Part shown: positions 25,522 to 33,724 of the stretch, one piece after another | Layout: each line of letters opens with the position of its first letter | How positions within the stretch are numbered: the first letter of the stretch is position 1 | Assembly: GCF_007679965.1 (NCBI RefSeq) | Contig: NZ_VEHL01000011.1 | Span: 124,001-188,000, forward strand | Source of the DNA: Bordetella genomosp. 13 | Lineage (GTDB): Bacteria; Pseudomonadota; Gammaproteobacteria; Burkholderiales; Burkholderiaceae_B | Direction of reading: 5' to 3' | Length of the DNA: 64,000 nt | The notes under the pieces: generated by a model | The model's database searches: none | Told to the model about the DNA's origin: nothing | The model's input: the letters and a program-made list of their open reading frames with translations, nothing else | Made by a program: the position numbers and the translations under genes

Positions 25522-26739
25522 TCAGGCGATGGGCGGCGTGTGGCCGTGCCGCGGCCCGGTCTTGAAGCCATGGGCTCGCGCGGACCACGCAATGACGAAC
25601 CCGATGGCCAGCAGCAGCACCAGCACGGGCATGAACGACGCCGCGCCCCACCGGTCCAGCAGGACGCCGCCGACCACGCCGCCGCCGGCGATGGCGGTGT
25701 TCCAGGCCACCACGTTCATCGAGAGCGCCACGTCGGCGCCTTCGCCGGCGGTATCGGCCAGCGCGGTCTGCAGCAGCGTCGCCGCCCCGCCGAACGTCAG
25801 GCCCCATATCGCCACGCCGGCATAGACCGCGGCGGGCACGTGCGCCACCCAGATGAACAGCAGGGCCACCAGGGCGAAGACGGCCAGGCTGGCCAGCACG
25901 GTGGCACGCAGGTGGCGGTCGACCAGCCGGCCGGCGCCGAGGATGGCGGCCAGGGCAGCCAGCCCGAAGGTCAGCAGCACGACATCCACCCGTGATTGCA
26001 GGCCGGCCTGGGCGGCGAACGGCGCAATGTAGGTGTAGAGAATGTTGTGCGCCAGCATCCATGCCATCACCACGCCGAGCACCGGCCGCACGCCCGGCGT
26101 CGTGAAAACCCTGTGCAGCGGCAAGCGTTGATGGCCCGCCTGGCCCGGATAATCCGGCACTTTGGCCAGCACCCATGCGATCAGCACCAAGGTCAGCGCC
26201 GACATGACCGCGAAGGCGCTGCGCCAGCCCAGCGCGGCGCCCAGCCAGGTGCCGAACGGCACACCCAGCGACAACGCGATCGGCGTGCCGACCATCGCCA
26301 CCGCCAGCGCCCTGCCCTGCTGGTGGACCGGCACCATGCGCCGCGCATAACCGGCAAGCAGGCTCCAGGCCACCCCGGCGGACACGCCGGCGAAGAACCG
26401 TGCGGCCAGGGTGAGCCAATAGTTCGATGAGATCGCCGTGACTGAATTGAAGAAGAGAAAGCCCAGGATGGTCAGCAGCAGCAGCTTGCGCCGCCGCCAG
26501 CCTTGCGTGGCGATGGTCAGCGGAATCGCGGCCAGCAGCGAACCCAGCGCGTACGCCGTCACCGTCTGGCCCGCCAGGGCCGTCGACGTATCGAGACCGG
26601 CCGCCATCTGCGGCAGCAGGCCCGCGGGCAGGGTCTCGGTGATGATGCAGACGAAGCCCGTCATGGCCAGCGCCAGCAGCGCGCCGAGCGGCAGCCCGTC
26701 TCGCGCCGGGCCCGCCACGGTTGAACTTGAAATGGTCAC
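25522..26739 (-). CDS. MFS transporter (DHA1-type sugar/drug efflux)
   Basis: A 12-helix major facilitator of about 405 residues. The MFS loop signature between TM2 and TM3 is present in weak form (GWRRRKLLLL), and motif C-like VGTPIALSLGVPFG occurs in TM5, typical of efflux carriers (AraJ/ProP-like DHA1 group). The GTG start is preferred because GGAGGG lies 6 nt upstream. It is divergent from a TetR regulator, with two matching operator-like repeats and an internal terminator-like hairpin between them. Probably an inducible exporter of a toxic compound; the ligand is unknown. Confidence 0.9.
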   Translation of the reverse strand: MTISSSTVAGPARDGLPLGALLALAMTGFVCIITETLPAGLLPQMAAGLDTSTALAGQTVTAYALGSLLAAIPLTIATQGWRRRKLLLLTILGFLFFNSVTAISSNYWLTLAARFFAGVSAGVAWSLLAGYARRMVPVHQQGRALAVAMVGTPIALSLGVPFGTWLGAALGWRSAFAVMSALTLVLIAWVLAKVPDYPGQAGHQRLPLHRVFTTPGVRPVLGVVMAWMLAHNILYTYIAPFAAQAGLQSRVDVVLLTFGLAALAAILGAGRLVDRHLRATVLASLAVFALVALLFIWVAHVPAAVYAGVAIWGLTFGGAATLLQTALADTAGEGADVALSMNVVAWNTAIAGGGVVGGVLLDRWGAASFMPVLVLLLAIGFVIAWSARAHGFKTGPRHGHTPPIA

Positions 26740-26761
26740 AGCATTCCCTCCAGGCAAACAA

Positions 26762-26781
26762 ATATATCGATCGGTATATAT
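26762..26781. promoter_or_regulatory. Putative TetR operator 1 (MFS-proximal)
   Basis: AT-rich near-palindrome centred on CGATCG (ATATATCGATCGGTATATAT) just upstream of the MFS gene. The same core, ATAT-GATCGGTA, recurs at 26870. In a GC-rich genome, such AT islands next to a TetR gene are typical operators overlapping the promoter. Confidence 0.6.
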
Positions 26782-26787
26782 GTAGAT

Positions 26788-26810
26788 AAAAAAAGTCCCC
26801 GAGGCGGGGA
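26788..26810 (-). terminator. Intrinsic terminator or attenuator inside the MFS-TetR intergenic region
   Basis: On the minus strand the stem TCCCCG-CCT-CGGGGA (26796-26810) is followed by C and seven T. It lies between the two operator-like sites, pointing toward the MFS gene. If the MFS promoter is at the distal site, this is a leader attenuator; otherwise it blocks read-through. Confidence 0.6.
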
Positions 26811-26869
26811 AACGTAATGGCCCGGCAGCCGGCCCGCGGGGCAGGCATCGGCTGGCATCGGCGCAACAT

Positions 26870-26889
26870 ATATATTGATCGGTACAATA
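26870..26889. promoter_or_regulatory. Putative TetR operator 2 (TetR-proximal)
   Basis: ATATATTGATCGGTACAATA shares 14-15 of 20 positions with the site at 26762. A third, weaker AT-rich inverted repeat (ACTTA...TAAGT) spans 26915-26940, close to the TetR start. Together they suggest control of both divergent genes by the regulator. Confidence 0.55.
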
Positions 26890-26965
26890 GTAGAACGGCA
26901 GCCGGTTGTCAACGACTTATGTATCGACTAGTATTTAAGTAGCGAAACCATCCAAGGAGCCAGAC

Positions 26966-27589
26966 ATGGCGGTAATGGGACGTCCGCGTACCTTCGACCG
27001 GGACGCGGCGATCGAGCAGGCCATGCACATCTTCTGGCAGAACGGCTACGAGTCGACGTCGCTGAGCCAGTTGAAGGCGGGCATCGGCAACGGGATCTCC
27101 GCGCCCAGCCTCTATGCGGCCTTCGGCTCGAAGGAAGCGTTGTTCCTGGAGTGCGCGCAGCGCTATCTGTCCACCTTCGCCCGGGTCACCGAGCCGCTGT
27201 GGGATACCGACCTGGCGGCGCGCGATGCGATCGAGACCGCCCTGCGCGCCTCGGCCAGGATGCAGTGCGAGCGTGGGCATCCCAAGGGATGCATGGTCGG
27301 CCTGGCCGTGATGAGCGCCCCTTCCGCCGAACATGCGGAAGTCACCGCGCCGCTGACGCGCTCGCGCGCGCGCACGCGCGCCGGCATCACCGCGTGCGTG
27401 CAGCGCGGCGTCGACAGCGGAGAACTGCGCCCCGACACCGACGTGCGCGCCCTGGCCACCGTCTTCGATTCCTTCCTGCTGGGCTTGTCCGTCCTGGCGC
27501 GCGATGGCGTGCGCCACGCCGCCATGGACGCGGCCATCACCCAGGTCCTGTCGGCGTGGGATGCCGCCAGGGCACTGGCGGGCCGTTGA
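26966..27589 (+). CDS. TetR/AcrR family transcriptional regulator
   Basis: Repressor of 207 residues. The N-terminal HTH (about residues 10-58, FDRDAAIEQAMHIFWQNGYE then LYAAFGSKEALF) is that of the TetR family; the C-terminal ligand domain (KGCMVGLAVM...) resembles the YxaF/LmrA-type C-terminal domain. An AAGGAG lies 8 nt before the ATG. It is divergent from the MFS transporter and probably represses both genes through the repeated operators in the 200-bp gap. The ligand is likely the compound exported by the pump. Confidence 0.92.
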   Translation: MAVMGRPRTFDRDAAIEQAMHIFWQNGYESTSLSQLKAGIGNGISAPSLYAAFGSKEALFLECAQRYLSTFARVTEPLWDTDLAARDAIETALRASARMQCERGHPKGCMVGLAVMSAPSAEHAEVTAPLTRSRARTRAGITACVQRGVDSGELRPDTDVRALATVFDSFLLGLSVLARDGVRHAAMDAAITQVLSAWDAARALAGR

Positions 27590-27620
27590 CCCCTTCCCCG
27601 ACGCGATGCGGTCCTGGAGA

Positions 27621-27932
27621 TTACTTCTTCATTCCGTCACGGGACATGCCGTCCTTTTGCATGCCATTCTTCGACATGCCGTCCCTGGACATCGAATCCT
27701 TCTTCATGCCGTCCTTCGACATGCCGTCCCTGGACATCGAATCCTTCGTCATGCCGTCCTTGGACATCGAGTCCTTTTTCATGCCGTCCTTCGACATCCC
27801 GTCCTTCTTCATTCCCTCTTTGGACATCGAACCGTTGGACATGCCGTCCCGGCTCATGGAGTCGGCGGCATAGGCGCCGCCCGCGGCCAGGGCCAGGCAC
27901 ATCGAGACAGCGTAGATCGCACTTTTCTTCAT
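27621..27932 (-). CDS. Pentapeptide MXKDX repeat protein
   Basis: A 103-residue exported protein. Residues 1-23 are a Sec signal peptide (ending GGAYA-AD). The remainder is 15 tandem pentapeptides of the form M-(S/K/T/Q)-(K/R)-(D/E/N)-(G/S), closing with MKK, with no other sequence. At DNA level this is a 15-bp tandem array that can easily gain or lose units. It matches the described MXKDX pentapeptide family, whose function is unknown; the many Met side chains could bind metal or scavenge oxidants. It is followed upstream by a molybdoenzyme with a b-type cytochrome in the same direction. Confidence 0.9.
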   Translation of the reverse strand: MKKSAIYAVSMCLALAAGGAYAADSMSRDGMSNGSMSKEGMKKDGMSKDGMKKDSMSKDGMTKDSMSRDGMSKDGMKKDSMSRDGMSKNGMQKDGMSRDGMKK

Positions 27933-27979
27933 GGTGAAAGCTCCGAGTGGTTGCGGCGTCGCCGCGGGTGGAAAAATCA

Positions 27980-28771
27980 TCAGCTGCCGCCGAACCAGTT
28001 GTAGCCCTGGTCCTCCCAATATCCTCCGGGGAACGTATTGGTCACGTAAATGGCCTGGATATGCTTGGGGTTCTTGTAGCCGAGCTTGGTCGGCATGCGC
28101 AGCTTCATGGGGAATCCGTACTCCGGCGGAAGCGGCCGGCCGTCGTAGGTCAGGGCCAGCAGGGTCTGCGGATGCAGCGCGGTGGGCATGTCGATGCTGG
28201 TGTAGTAGTCATCCGCGCATTTGAAGCCCACGTACTTCGCTTGCAGGTCCGCGCCGACGCGCCGCAGGAAATCCGAGAACCGCACGCCGCCCCACTTGCC
28301 GATGGCGCTCCAGCCCTCCACGCAGATGTGGCGCGTGACTTGTTCCACCTGCGGCATCGCGCGCAGCTGGTCCAGGCGCCAGGGGCGCTTTTCGGCCACT
28401 TGGCCGGACAATTCCAACTGGTAGTCCGCCTCCTCCACCCGTGGCACATCTTCGATGCCGTAGTAGGCGTTGAAGGGAAACGGCCGGGTGATCATCGACT
28501 CGGGATAGGTCGGAGCCAGCTGGCCGGGATCGAAGATCCATCCCTGTACGCGGTCGTTGAAACGAGACACGGCGGCAAGCGCCTGCTCGACGCTCTGGTC
28601 ATCGCTCAAGCTGCAGCCCGACAGCATGGCCAGCCCGCCGAGGGTCAACGTGCGCCGCAGGAACGCCCGGCGCGCGGGCTGCTCGATGCGCGGGGCGAGC
28701 AGCCTGCGCGCCTCCTGCACGATGGCCGGGCCATCCAGCCGGGACGAAATGGAGCGTTTGCGTAAGGTCAT
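27980..28771 (-). CDS. Molybdopterin-dependent oxidoreductase, YedY/MsrP-like
   Basis: A 263-residue protein of the sulfite-oxidase/YedY fold. The Mo-ligand Cys lies in RHICVEGWSAIGKWGGV; the family's YGFPMKLRMPTKLGYKNPKHI follows near the C-terminus. The N-terminus RRAFLRRTLTLGGLAMLSGC looks like a twin-arginine signal merged with a lipobox, so the enzyme may be Tat exported and lipid anchored. It starts 11 bp after the membrane cytochrome gene and is certainly in one operon with it. YedY relatives reduce methionine sulfoxide or other oxidised groups; the Met-rich repeat protein next door would be a natural partner, but this is inference. Confidence 0.9.
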   Translation of the reverse strand: MTLRKRSISSRLDGPAIVQEARRLLAPRIEQPARRAFLRRTLTLGGLAMLSGCSLSDDQSVEQALAAVSRFNDRVQGWIFDPGQLAPTYPESMITRPFPFNAYYGIEDVPRVEEADYQLELSGQVAEKRPWRLDQLRAMPQVEQVTRHICVEGWSAIGKWGGVRFSDFLRRVGADLQAKYVGFKCADDYYTSIDMPTALHPQTLLALTYDGRPLPPEYGFPMKLRMPTKLGYKNPKHIQAIYVTNTFPGGYWEDQGYNWFGGS

Positions 28772-28782
28772 CCTGTGTCCTT

Positions 28783-29415
28783 CTACTTGCCGCGGATCAT
28801 CGCCGACAGCGTGCGGGGCACCAGGGCCACCATCAGGACGTGCAGCGCCACGAACGCCACCAGCAACGACATGGCGATGAAATGCACGTAGCGGGCGGCG
28901 TCATATCCCCCCATCAGCGTGCGCAGCGTGTCGAACTGCACGGGTTTCCACAGCGCCAGGCCGGACAGGACCAGCAGCGCGATGTCGAGCACGGCGAATA
29001 GATAGGCCAGCCGCTGCACAGCGTTGTAATCGCGGGGATCGGCATGGGACAGGCGGCCGCGCAGCGCGGCGGCCAGGTCAACGGCGACGCGGCGCGGCGA
29101 CAGCGGGAAAAAGCGATGCCGCAAGCGGCCGCTGCCCAGGGTCAGGGCAAGGTACAGCAAGCCATTGCCAGCCAGCAGCCACATGCCGGCGAAGTGCCAC
29201 TGCAGCGCGCCGCCCAGCCAGCCGCCCAGCGTGACGCCCGCCGGGAAACTGAAATCGAACAGGGGCGACGCGTTGTAGATCCGCCAGCCGCTGGCGACCA
29301 TGACCAGGACGGCCAAGGCGTTCAACCAGTGCGTCACGCGCAGCCAGACAGGGTGTATCACCTGTGAAGCGGCGGCGTCTGTGGCCGATGCAGAGGGGGG
29401 CGTTGGAGTGACCAT
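28783..29415 (-). CDS. Cytochrome b561-type membrane subunit
   Basis: A 210-residue membrane cytochrome b with four hydrophobic helices and His residues suitable for two hemes (RVTHWLNALAV, WHFAGMW, VHFIAMSLLVAFVALHVLMV). Such subunits carry quinol electrons to periplasmic molybdenum enzymes; the operon partner directly downstream (YedY-like) fits this role. The ATG at 29415 is chosen; an in-frame GTG 13 codons upstream is preceded by weak sites only. Intergenic distance to the oxidoreductase is 11 bp. Confidence 0.85.
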   Translation of the reverse strand: MVTPTPPSASATDAAASQVIHPVWLRVTHWLNALAVLVMVASGWRIYNASPLFDFSFPAGVTLGGWLGGALQWHFAGMWLLAGNGLLYLALTLGSGRLRHRFFPLSPRRVAVDLAAALRGRLSHADPRDYNAVQRLAYLFAVLDIALLVLSGLALWKPVQFDTLRTLMGGYDAARYVHFIAMSLLVAFVALHVLMVALVPRTLSAMIRGK

Positions 29416-29596
29416 GTGGACAGTGTCGACCGAACCCCATCGCGAAATCCTCACGCAAACTTAAATTAATCGTGATAACTCGGTCGACCCACCGTGCCGG
29501 CGATTCGAGGCATGTTCCACAGCTTCGTCCACGCTCGTACACTGGGAAAGAACACTGATGGGCGATTTCCGTCCAACGCACCCAAAGAGGCGACGC

Positions 29597-30256
29597 ATGA
29601 CCCAGTCACAGCCTTCCCACACCAGCGCGCGCGCCGATGCTCGCGTCCTGCTCGTCGGCATGGTCGTTTTCGAGGGTTTCGAGCTATTGGACGTGTTCGG
29701 CCCGCTCGAAATGTTCGGCATGCTGCGCGACCGGGTCCGCATCGTCATGCTCGCCGACCATGCGGGGCAGGCGGCAAGCAGCGGCGGCCCGGCGGTCGTC
29801 GTGGACCATACCTTCGCCGATGCGCCCGCGCTGGACGTCCTGATCGTCCCGGGAGGCATGGGCACCCGGCGCGAAGTCGACAACCCGTCCTTCATCGCCG
29901 CCATCCGCCAGCTGGCGCAGCGCACCCCGCACGTCGCCTCGGTATGCACGGGATCGGCGGTGCTTGCGAAGACGGGATTGCTCGACGGGCATCAGGCCAC
30001 GACCAACAAGCGGGCTTACCAGTGGGCGACCAGCCAGGGCCCGGATGTGCGCTGGGTCCGGCAGGCTCGGTGGGTGGAAGACGGAAAGTATTTCACGTCC
30101 TCCGGTGTCTCCGCCGGCATCGACATGTCGCTGGCCCTGATCGAACGGCTTTTTGGCAAGGAGGCCGCGCTGCAGGTCGCGCATGGCGCGGAGTACGAGT
30201 GGAACCAGGATCCTCACCACGATCCCTTCGCCAAGGCCAATGGGCTGGTGGACTGA
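29597..30256 (+). CDS. DJ-1/PfpI family protein (isonitrile hydratase-like)
   Basis: A 219-residue protein of the class I glutamine-amidotransferase-like DJ-1/PfpI fold. The nucleophile Cys sits in the elbow ASVCTGSAVLA; a conserved Glu lies in FEGFELLD, and IVPGGMGTRRE is also present. It resembles the GATase1_PfpI_2 subgroup, which includes isonitrile hydratase and regulators. The ATG is supported by AGAGG upstream; an ATG 13 codons earlier is less likely. It is divergent from the cytochrome b operon with about 180 bp between. Its exact activity is unclear. Confidence 0.85.
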   Translation: MTQSQPSHTSARADARVLLVGMVVFEGFELLDVFGPLEMFGMLRDRVRIVMLADHAGQAASSGGPAVVVDHTFADAPALDVLIVPGGMGTRREVDNPSFIAAIRQLAQRTPHVASVCTGSAVLAKTGLLDGHQATTNKRAYQWATSQGPDVRWVRQARWVEDGKYFTSSGVSAGIDMSLALIERLFGKEAALQVAHGAEYEWNQDPHHDPFAKANGLVD

Positions 30257-30515
30257 GATCGCGCATCGCTGTCCTGTGCGCGCGCAACGGCGGCGTCGAA
30301 TGAAGTCAGAAGCCAGTTCAGGCGTTGTCCTTACGGGCTTTTGTATTTTCCTGTCAACCGAATACGGCAATGCCTGCTCGGCACCACCACCTACTAGGGC
30401 TATCTTTTCGTTCTGATTGCTGCTCACCATGGCCGAGCGTCAACCCAACAGGCCGGCCTCCCACGCGATCGCCACAGCCAGCTTGCTCGGCTGCTTGGGT
30501 CGGTGAAGTCGCACG

Positions 30516-31418
30516 CTACGCGCCCTGGAACGCCCTGCCAAAATCGCAGCAGCGCATTGCAATGTCCACCAGTTGGTCCATTACAAGGCTATGGTTTTCT
30601 GCCTTGTGCACGGCCGCGAAAACCACATCCGGCACGGGCGGCTTGACGTCGAGCACTTCCAGCATGCCCAGGTCTATCAGCGGCTGCAGGGCGAACTGCG
30701 GCAAATGGGCCACGCCCAGGCCGGACACAGTCATGCCGATGATCGCCATGAGGTTGTTGCTGACGATCCAGTTCCGGGTGCCGACGCCCGCGGCGCGGAA
30801 CCATTCGTCATAGAGCAGCCCGGTCGCCGATCGTCCTCCCTGTGTCAGCACGCGCTGTTCGGCGATGTCGTGGACATTCAGTGCCTTGGCCGTCGGCAAC
30901 AGTCCTGGCTTGCACATCCAGGCATTGCGAACCTTGCCCAAGGTGCGTTTTTCCAGGCGGCTGTCCTCGAACAGGTCCGGAAGAATGGCGATATCGAGGT
31001 TGCCCGCCAGCAGCTTGTTGCGCAGGCCGAAGCTGTCGTCGATGTCGGGCTCGAAAGAGGTTCGGGGAAATCTGGCATGGACCTCGTTGACGAAACGCGG
31101 CAGCCACGTCAACGCCGTCAGCTCGGTCACGCCGATGCGCAATTGGCGCTCGGGCGGCGCCGCCTGGACGAATCCCTGGATGGCCTGCTCGCGCCGGCCC
31201 AGCAGATCCTTGGCGATGGCATACATCTCTTCGCCTTTCTCGGTCAGGCGCGCCGCCCGCAGCGTCCGGTCGAACAGGGGTGTGCCGAACGCGTCCTCCA
31301 GCTCCCGCACGCGCTTGGACACGGCGGGCTGCGTCGTATGCAGCTTCTGCGCGGCCTGGGAAAAGCCGCCCAGTTGCGCCACCCAATAGATGGCCTCCAG
31401 CTGCTTGAACGTCATCAT
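30516..31418 (-). CDS. LysR family transcriptional regulator
   Basis: A 300-residue LysR regulator with N-terminal HTH (MTFKQLEAIYWVAQLGGFSQAAQKL, TTQPAVSKRVRELE). The effector domain includes IGVTELTALTWLPRFV. It is divergent from the TfdA-like dioxygenase gene, start codons about 145 bp apart, and an AT-rich stretch (31425-31480) with LysR-box-like symmetry lies between. It probably activates the catabolic operon 31565-36608. Confidence 0.9.
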   Translation of the reverse strand: MMTFKQLEAIYWVAQLGGFSQAAQKLHTTQPAVSKRVRELEDAFGTPLFDRTLRAARLTEKGEEMYAIAKDLLGRREQAIQGFVQAAPPERQLRIGVTELTALTWLPRFVNEVHARFPRTSFEPDIDDSFGLRNKLLAGNLDIAILPDLFEDSRLEKRTLGKVRNAWMCKPGLLPTAKALNVHDIAEQRVLTQGGRSATGLLYDEWFRAAGVGTRNWIVSNNLMAIIGMTVSGLGVAHLPQFALQPLIDLGMLEVLDVKPPVPDVVFAAVHKAENHSLVMDQLVDIAMRCCDFGRAFQGA

Positions 31419-31564
31419 TTCAATTCCAATTAGTTATTCATATAAATAAAAATTTATCGCTTTTTCTTATGTATTTTTTGCTCGAACATTGCGCCATGTC
31501 AAGCGCCGCGCCGTGAACCGGCAGGTCGCCTGCCCCCTCTATCCATTGCATGGAGACGCAAGAA

Positions 31565-32629
31565 ATGTCCGAGTACCAACCCGTTACCGACGCCACCGCC
31601 TGGACGGCCGAACAGCTGAACAATGACCAGAGCTGGATCTACCGCTTCGGACCCGAAGCCATTGCCGAGCTGAACGCGGCCCTGGACAAGGTGCGCCACA
31701 TTCCCATCACCGATATCCGCAAGGAAGACTTCCCGCTGGACAAGGTTGCCGTCGACCTGAAGAAAGTGGCGGAGCAGGTCGAGGAAGGTATCGGCATGGC
31801 GGTGCTGCGCGGCCTGCCGGTGTTCGACTATTCGAAGGATGACGCCTCGCGCATCTATTGGGGCATCGGCTTGCACCTGGGCCGCCCCGTCACCCAGAAC
31901 TCGCGTGCCCATCTGCTGGGCCACGTCAAGGACGAAGGCGTGAAGTACGGTCACAAGACCCGTGGCTACAACACCAGCGCCAAGCTGAACTTCCATACCG
32001 ACAACACCGACGTCGTCGGCCTGCTGTGCCTGCGCGTGTCCAAGACGGGCGGTTTCAGCCGCATCACCAGCACGACCTCCATCCACAACGAGATCCTGAA
32101 GCGCCGCCCCGACTTGCTCAGGCCCCTGTACGAAGGCTTCTACTACGACCTGAAGGGCGAGCACCTGCCGGGCCGCCCGCCCCTCACCGACCATCCGATT
32201 CCGGTGTTCAGCTGGTTCGACGGCAAGCTCAGCTGCCGCTACCTGCGCAACGCCTTCGAACCCGCATTCGAGAAACGCGGCACGCCCGCGACCAAGGAAC
32301 AGGTGGAAGCGATGGACCTGTTCGACGAACTGGCGGGCAGCAAAGCGCTGTGTTTCGAAATGGCCATGGAGCCCGGCGACATGCAGCTGCTGAACAACCA
32401 CGTCATCGTGCACTCGCGCACGGCCTTCGAGGATTACGAAGAAGAAGACCGCAAACGCCATCTGCTGCGCCTGTGGCTGCGCACGGACTATCGGCCCCTG
32501 GCCCCGGAATTCGCGGAGCGCTTCGGCCCCGGCACCGCGCGCATGGGTGTGCCCACGCCCGAGGCGTTCGGCCTGCCGCCGCGTCCGCCGCTGGAACACG
32601 GCCTGCCCGAGCCGGCGATGGGCCACTGA
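31565..32629 (+). CDS. TauD/TfdA family Fe(II)/2-oxoglutarate dioxygenase
   Basis: A 354-residue non-heme iron dioxygenase. The facial triad is visible as HTD (H144, D146) and the distal His279 in LNNHVIVHSR; a C-terminal Arg (RHLLRLWLR) would hold 2-oxoglutarate. Family members oxidise taurine, chlorophenoxy acids or gamma-butyrobetaine. The start ATG has GGAG 8 nt upstream. It is the first gene of a likely operon with a Bug receptor, amidohydrolase and hydroxyacid dehydrogenase, so it probably opens the degradation of an imported organic acid or amide. Confidence 0.85.
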   Translation: MSEYQPVTDATAWTAEQLNNDQSWIYRFGPEAIAELNAALDKVRHIPITDIRKEDFPLDKVAVDLKKVAEQVEEGIGMAVLRGLPVFDYSKDDASRIYWGIGLHLGRPVTQNSRAHLLGHVKDEGVKYGHKTRGYNTSAKLNFHTDNTDVVGLLCLRVSKTGGFSRITSTTSIHNEILKRRPDLLRPLYEGFYYDLKGEHLPGRPPLTDHPIPVFSWFDGKLSCRYLRNAFEPAFEKRGTPATKEQVEAMDLFDELAGSKALCFEMAMEPGDMQLLNNHVIVHSRTAFEDYEEEDRKRHLLRLWLRTDYRPLAPEFAERFGPGTARMGVPTPEAFGLPPRPPLEHGLPEPAMGH

Positions 32630-32643
32630 TTCCGCCCAAGCCT

Positions 32644-32667
32644 GCGGCCGTGCCATGGCACGGCCGC
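32644..32667. repeat. 24-bp perfect palindrome between dioxygenase and Bug receptor genes
   Basis: GCGGCCGTGCCA is followed directly by its reverse complement. No T-run follows, so it is not an ordinary terminator. It could be an mRNA-stabilising hairpin that sets different levels of the flanking genes, or a protein site. Confidence 0.6.
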
Positions 32668-32752
32668 GACCGGTACGCCCTGCAACGCCGCGCCACAGGC
32701 CTCGGCGCGCCGGCGTGCCGGCAATCCAATAAAAAACCAACAGGAGACAGGA

Positions 32753-33724
32753 ATGCAAAGACGTTCCTTCATGCGCGCCGTGGCGCTGCTGCCCGCAACC
32801 CTCGCCCTGGGCGCGCGCGCCAACACGAACTTTCCGACCCAGCCCATCACGATCATCGTGCCCTACGCGCCGGGCGGCAGCATCGACGCCGTGGCACGGC
32901 TGGTCGGCGCCTCGATGTCGAAGACGCTGGGGCAGTCGGTCATCATCGAGAACAAGCCCGGCGCGGCGGGCGTCATCGGCGCCGACTTCGTCAGGCGTGC
33001 GGAGCCTTCCGGCCATACGCTGCTCTGTACGGCGAATGGCAGTTTCACCATCGCGCCCCGCATGCTGGCCAAGCGTCCCTTCGCGGCCTCCGATTTCCGG
33101 GCGGTCGGGGCGATCGGCTCCACGCCGATGGTGCTGGCGGCCAGCGCGAAGGGACGGTTCAAGACGTTCGAGCAGCTGCTCGACTTCGCGAAATCGCATC
33201 CCGACGAAGTGACCCTCGCGCATCCCGGCAACGGCACCACCAACCACGTCGCGATCCTGCGCCTGCAGGAACTCACGCGTGCGCGTTTCACCATCGTGCC
33301 GTACAAGGGTTCGGCGCCGGCGCTCAGTGACCTGATCGGCGGACAAGTCGACGGCATGGTGGATCAACTGCCCAGTTCCATGCCGCACATCAAGGCGCAA
33401 AGGCTGTTGCCGCTGGCGGTAACCAGCAAGGCGATGGCCCCGGACCTTCCATCCGCCAGGCCGATTGCCGAACGGCTCGGCACGGACTTCGACGTCAGCA
33501 CCGTGACCGGGGTTCTCGCTCCCGCCGGAACGCCGGCCGAGGTGGTCGAGACGGTCAACCGTGCATTGAATGCCGCGCTGGCCGACGCCGAAGTCATCGG
33601 GCGCCTCAAGGACCTCGGCGTGGTTCCCTCGCCAGGCACGAGCACGAAGTTCGGGGACTTCCTGCTGGCCGAAGACCAGATGGCGGAGACGATGTTCCGC
33701 CAGGGCCTGTTGAAGGCGGAATGA
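32753..33724 (+). CDS. Bug/TctC family substrate-binding protein
   Basis: Periplasmic receptor of 323 residues. Signal region MQRRSFMRAVALLPATLALGARAN with adjacent arginines is followed by the Bug opening FPTQPITIIVPYAPGGSID and the internal AHPGNGTTNHVA that contacts carboxylates in the family. AGGAGA precedes the ATG. It overlaps the following amidohydrolase by ATGATG/TGA, implying translational coupling. It probably captures the substrate handled by this operon; no TctAB genes are in view. Confidence 0.9.
   Translation: MQRRSFMRAVALLPATLALGARANTNFPTQPITIIVPYAPGGSIDAVARLVGASMSKTLGQSVIIENKPGAAGVIGADFVRRAEPSGHTLLCTANGSFTIAPRMLAKRPFAASDFRAVGAIGSTPMVLAASAKGRFKTFEQLLDFAKSHPDEVTLAHPGNGTTNHVAILRLQELTRARFTIVPYKGSAPALSDLIGGQVDGMVDQLPSSMPHIKAQRLLPLAVTSKAMAPDLPSARPIAERLGTDFDVSTVTGVLAPAGTPAEVVETVNRALNAALADAEVIGRLKDLGVVPSPGTSTKFGDFLLAEDQMAETMFRQGLLKAE

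Noticed and set aside
27621..27860. Tandem short repeats that could look like a CRISPR array
   Set aside because: Units are 15 bp, directly adjacent without spacers and in frame with a signal-peptide-bearing protein.
30257..30515. Possible small gene between the DJ-1 protein and the LysR gene
   Set aside because: Short frames here have no ribosome site, no motif and no codon bias; I see only intergenic DNA.
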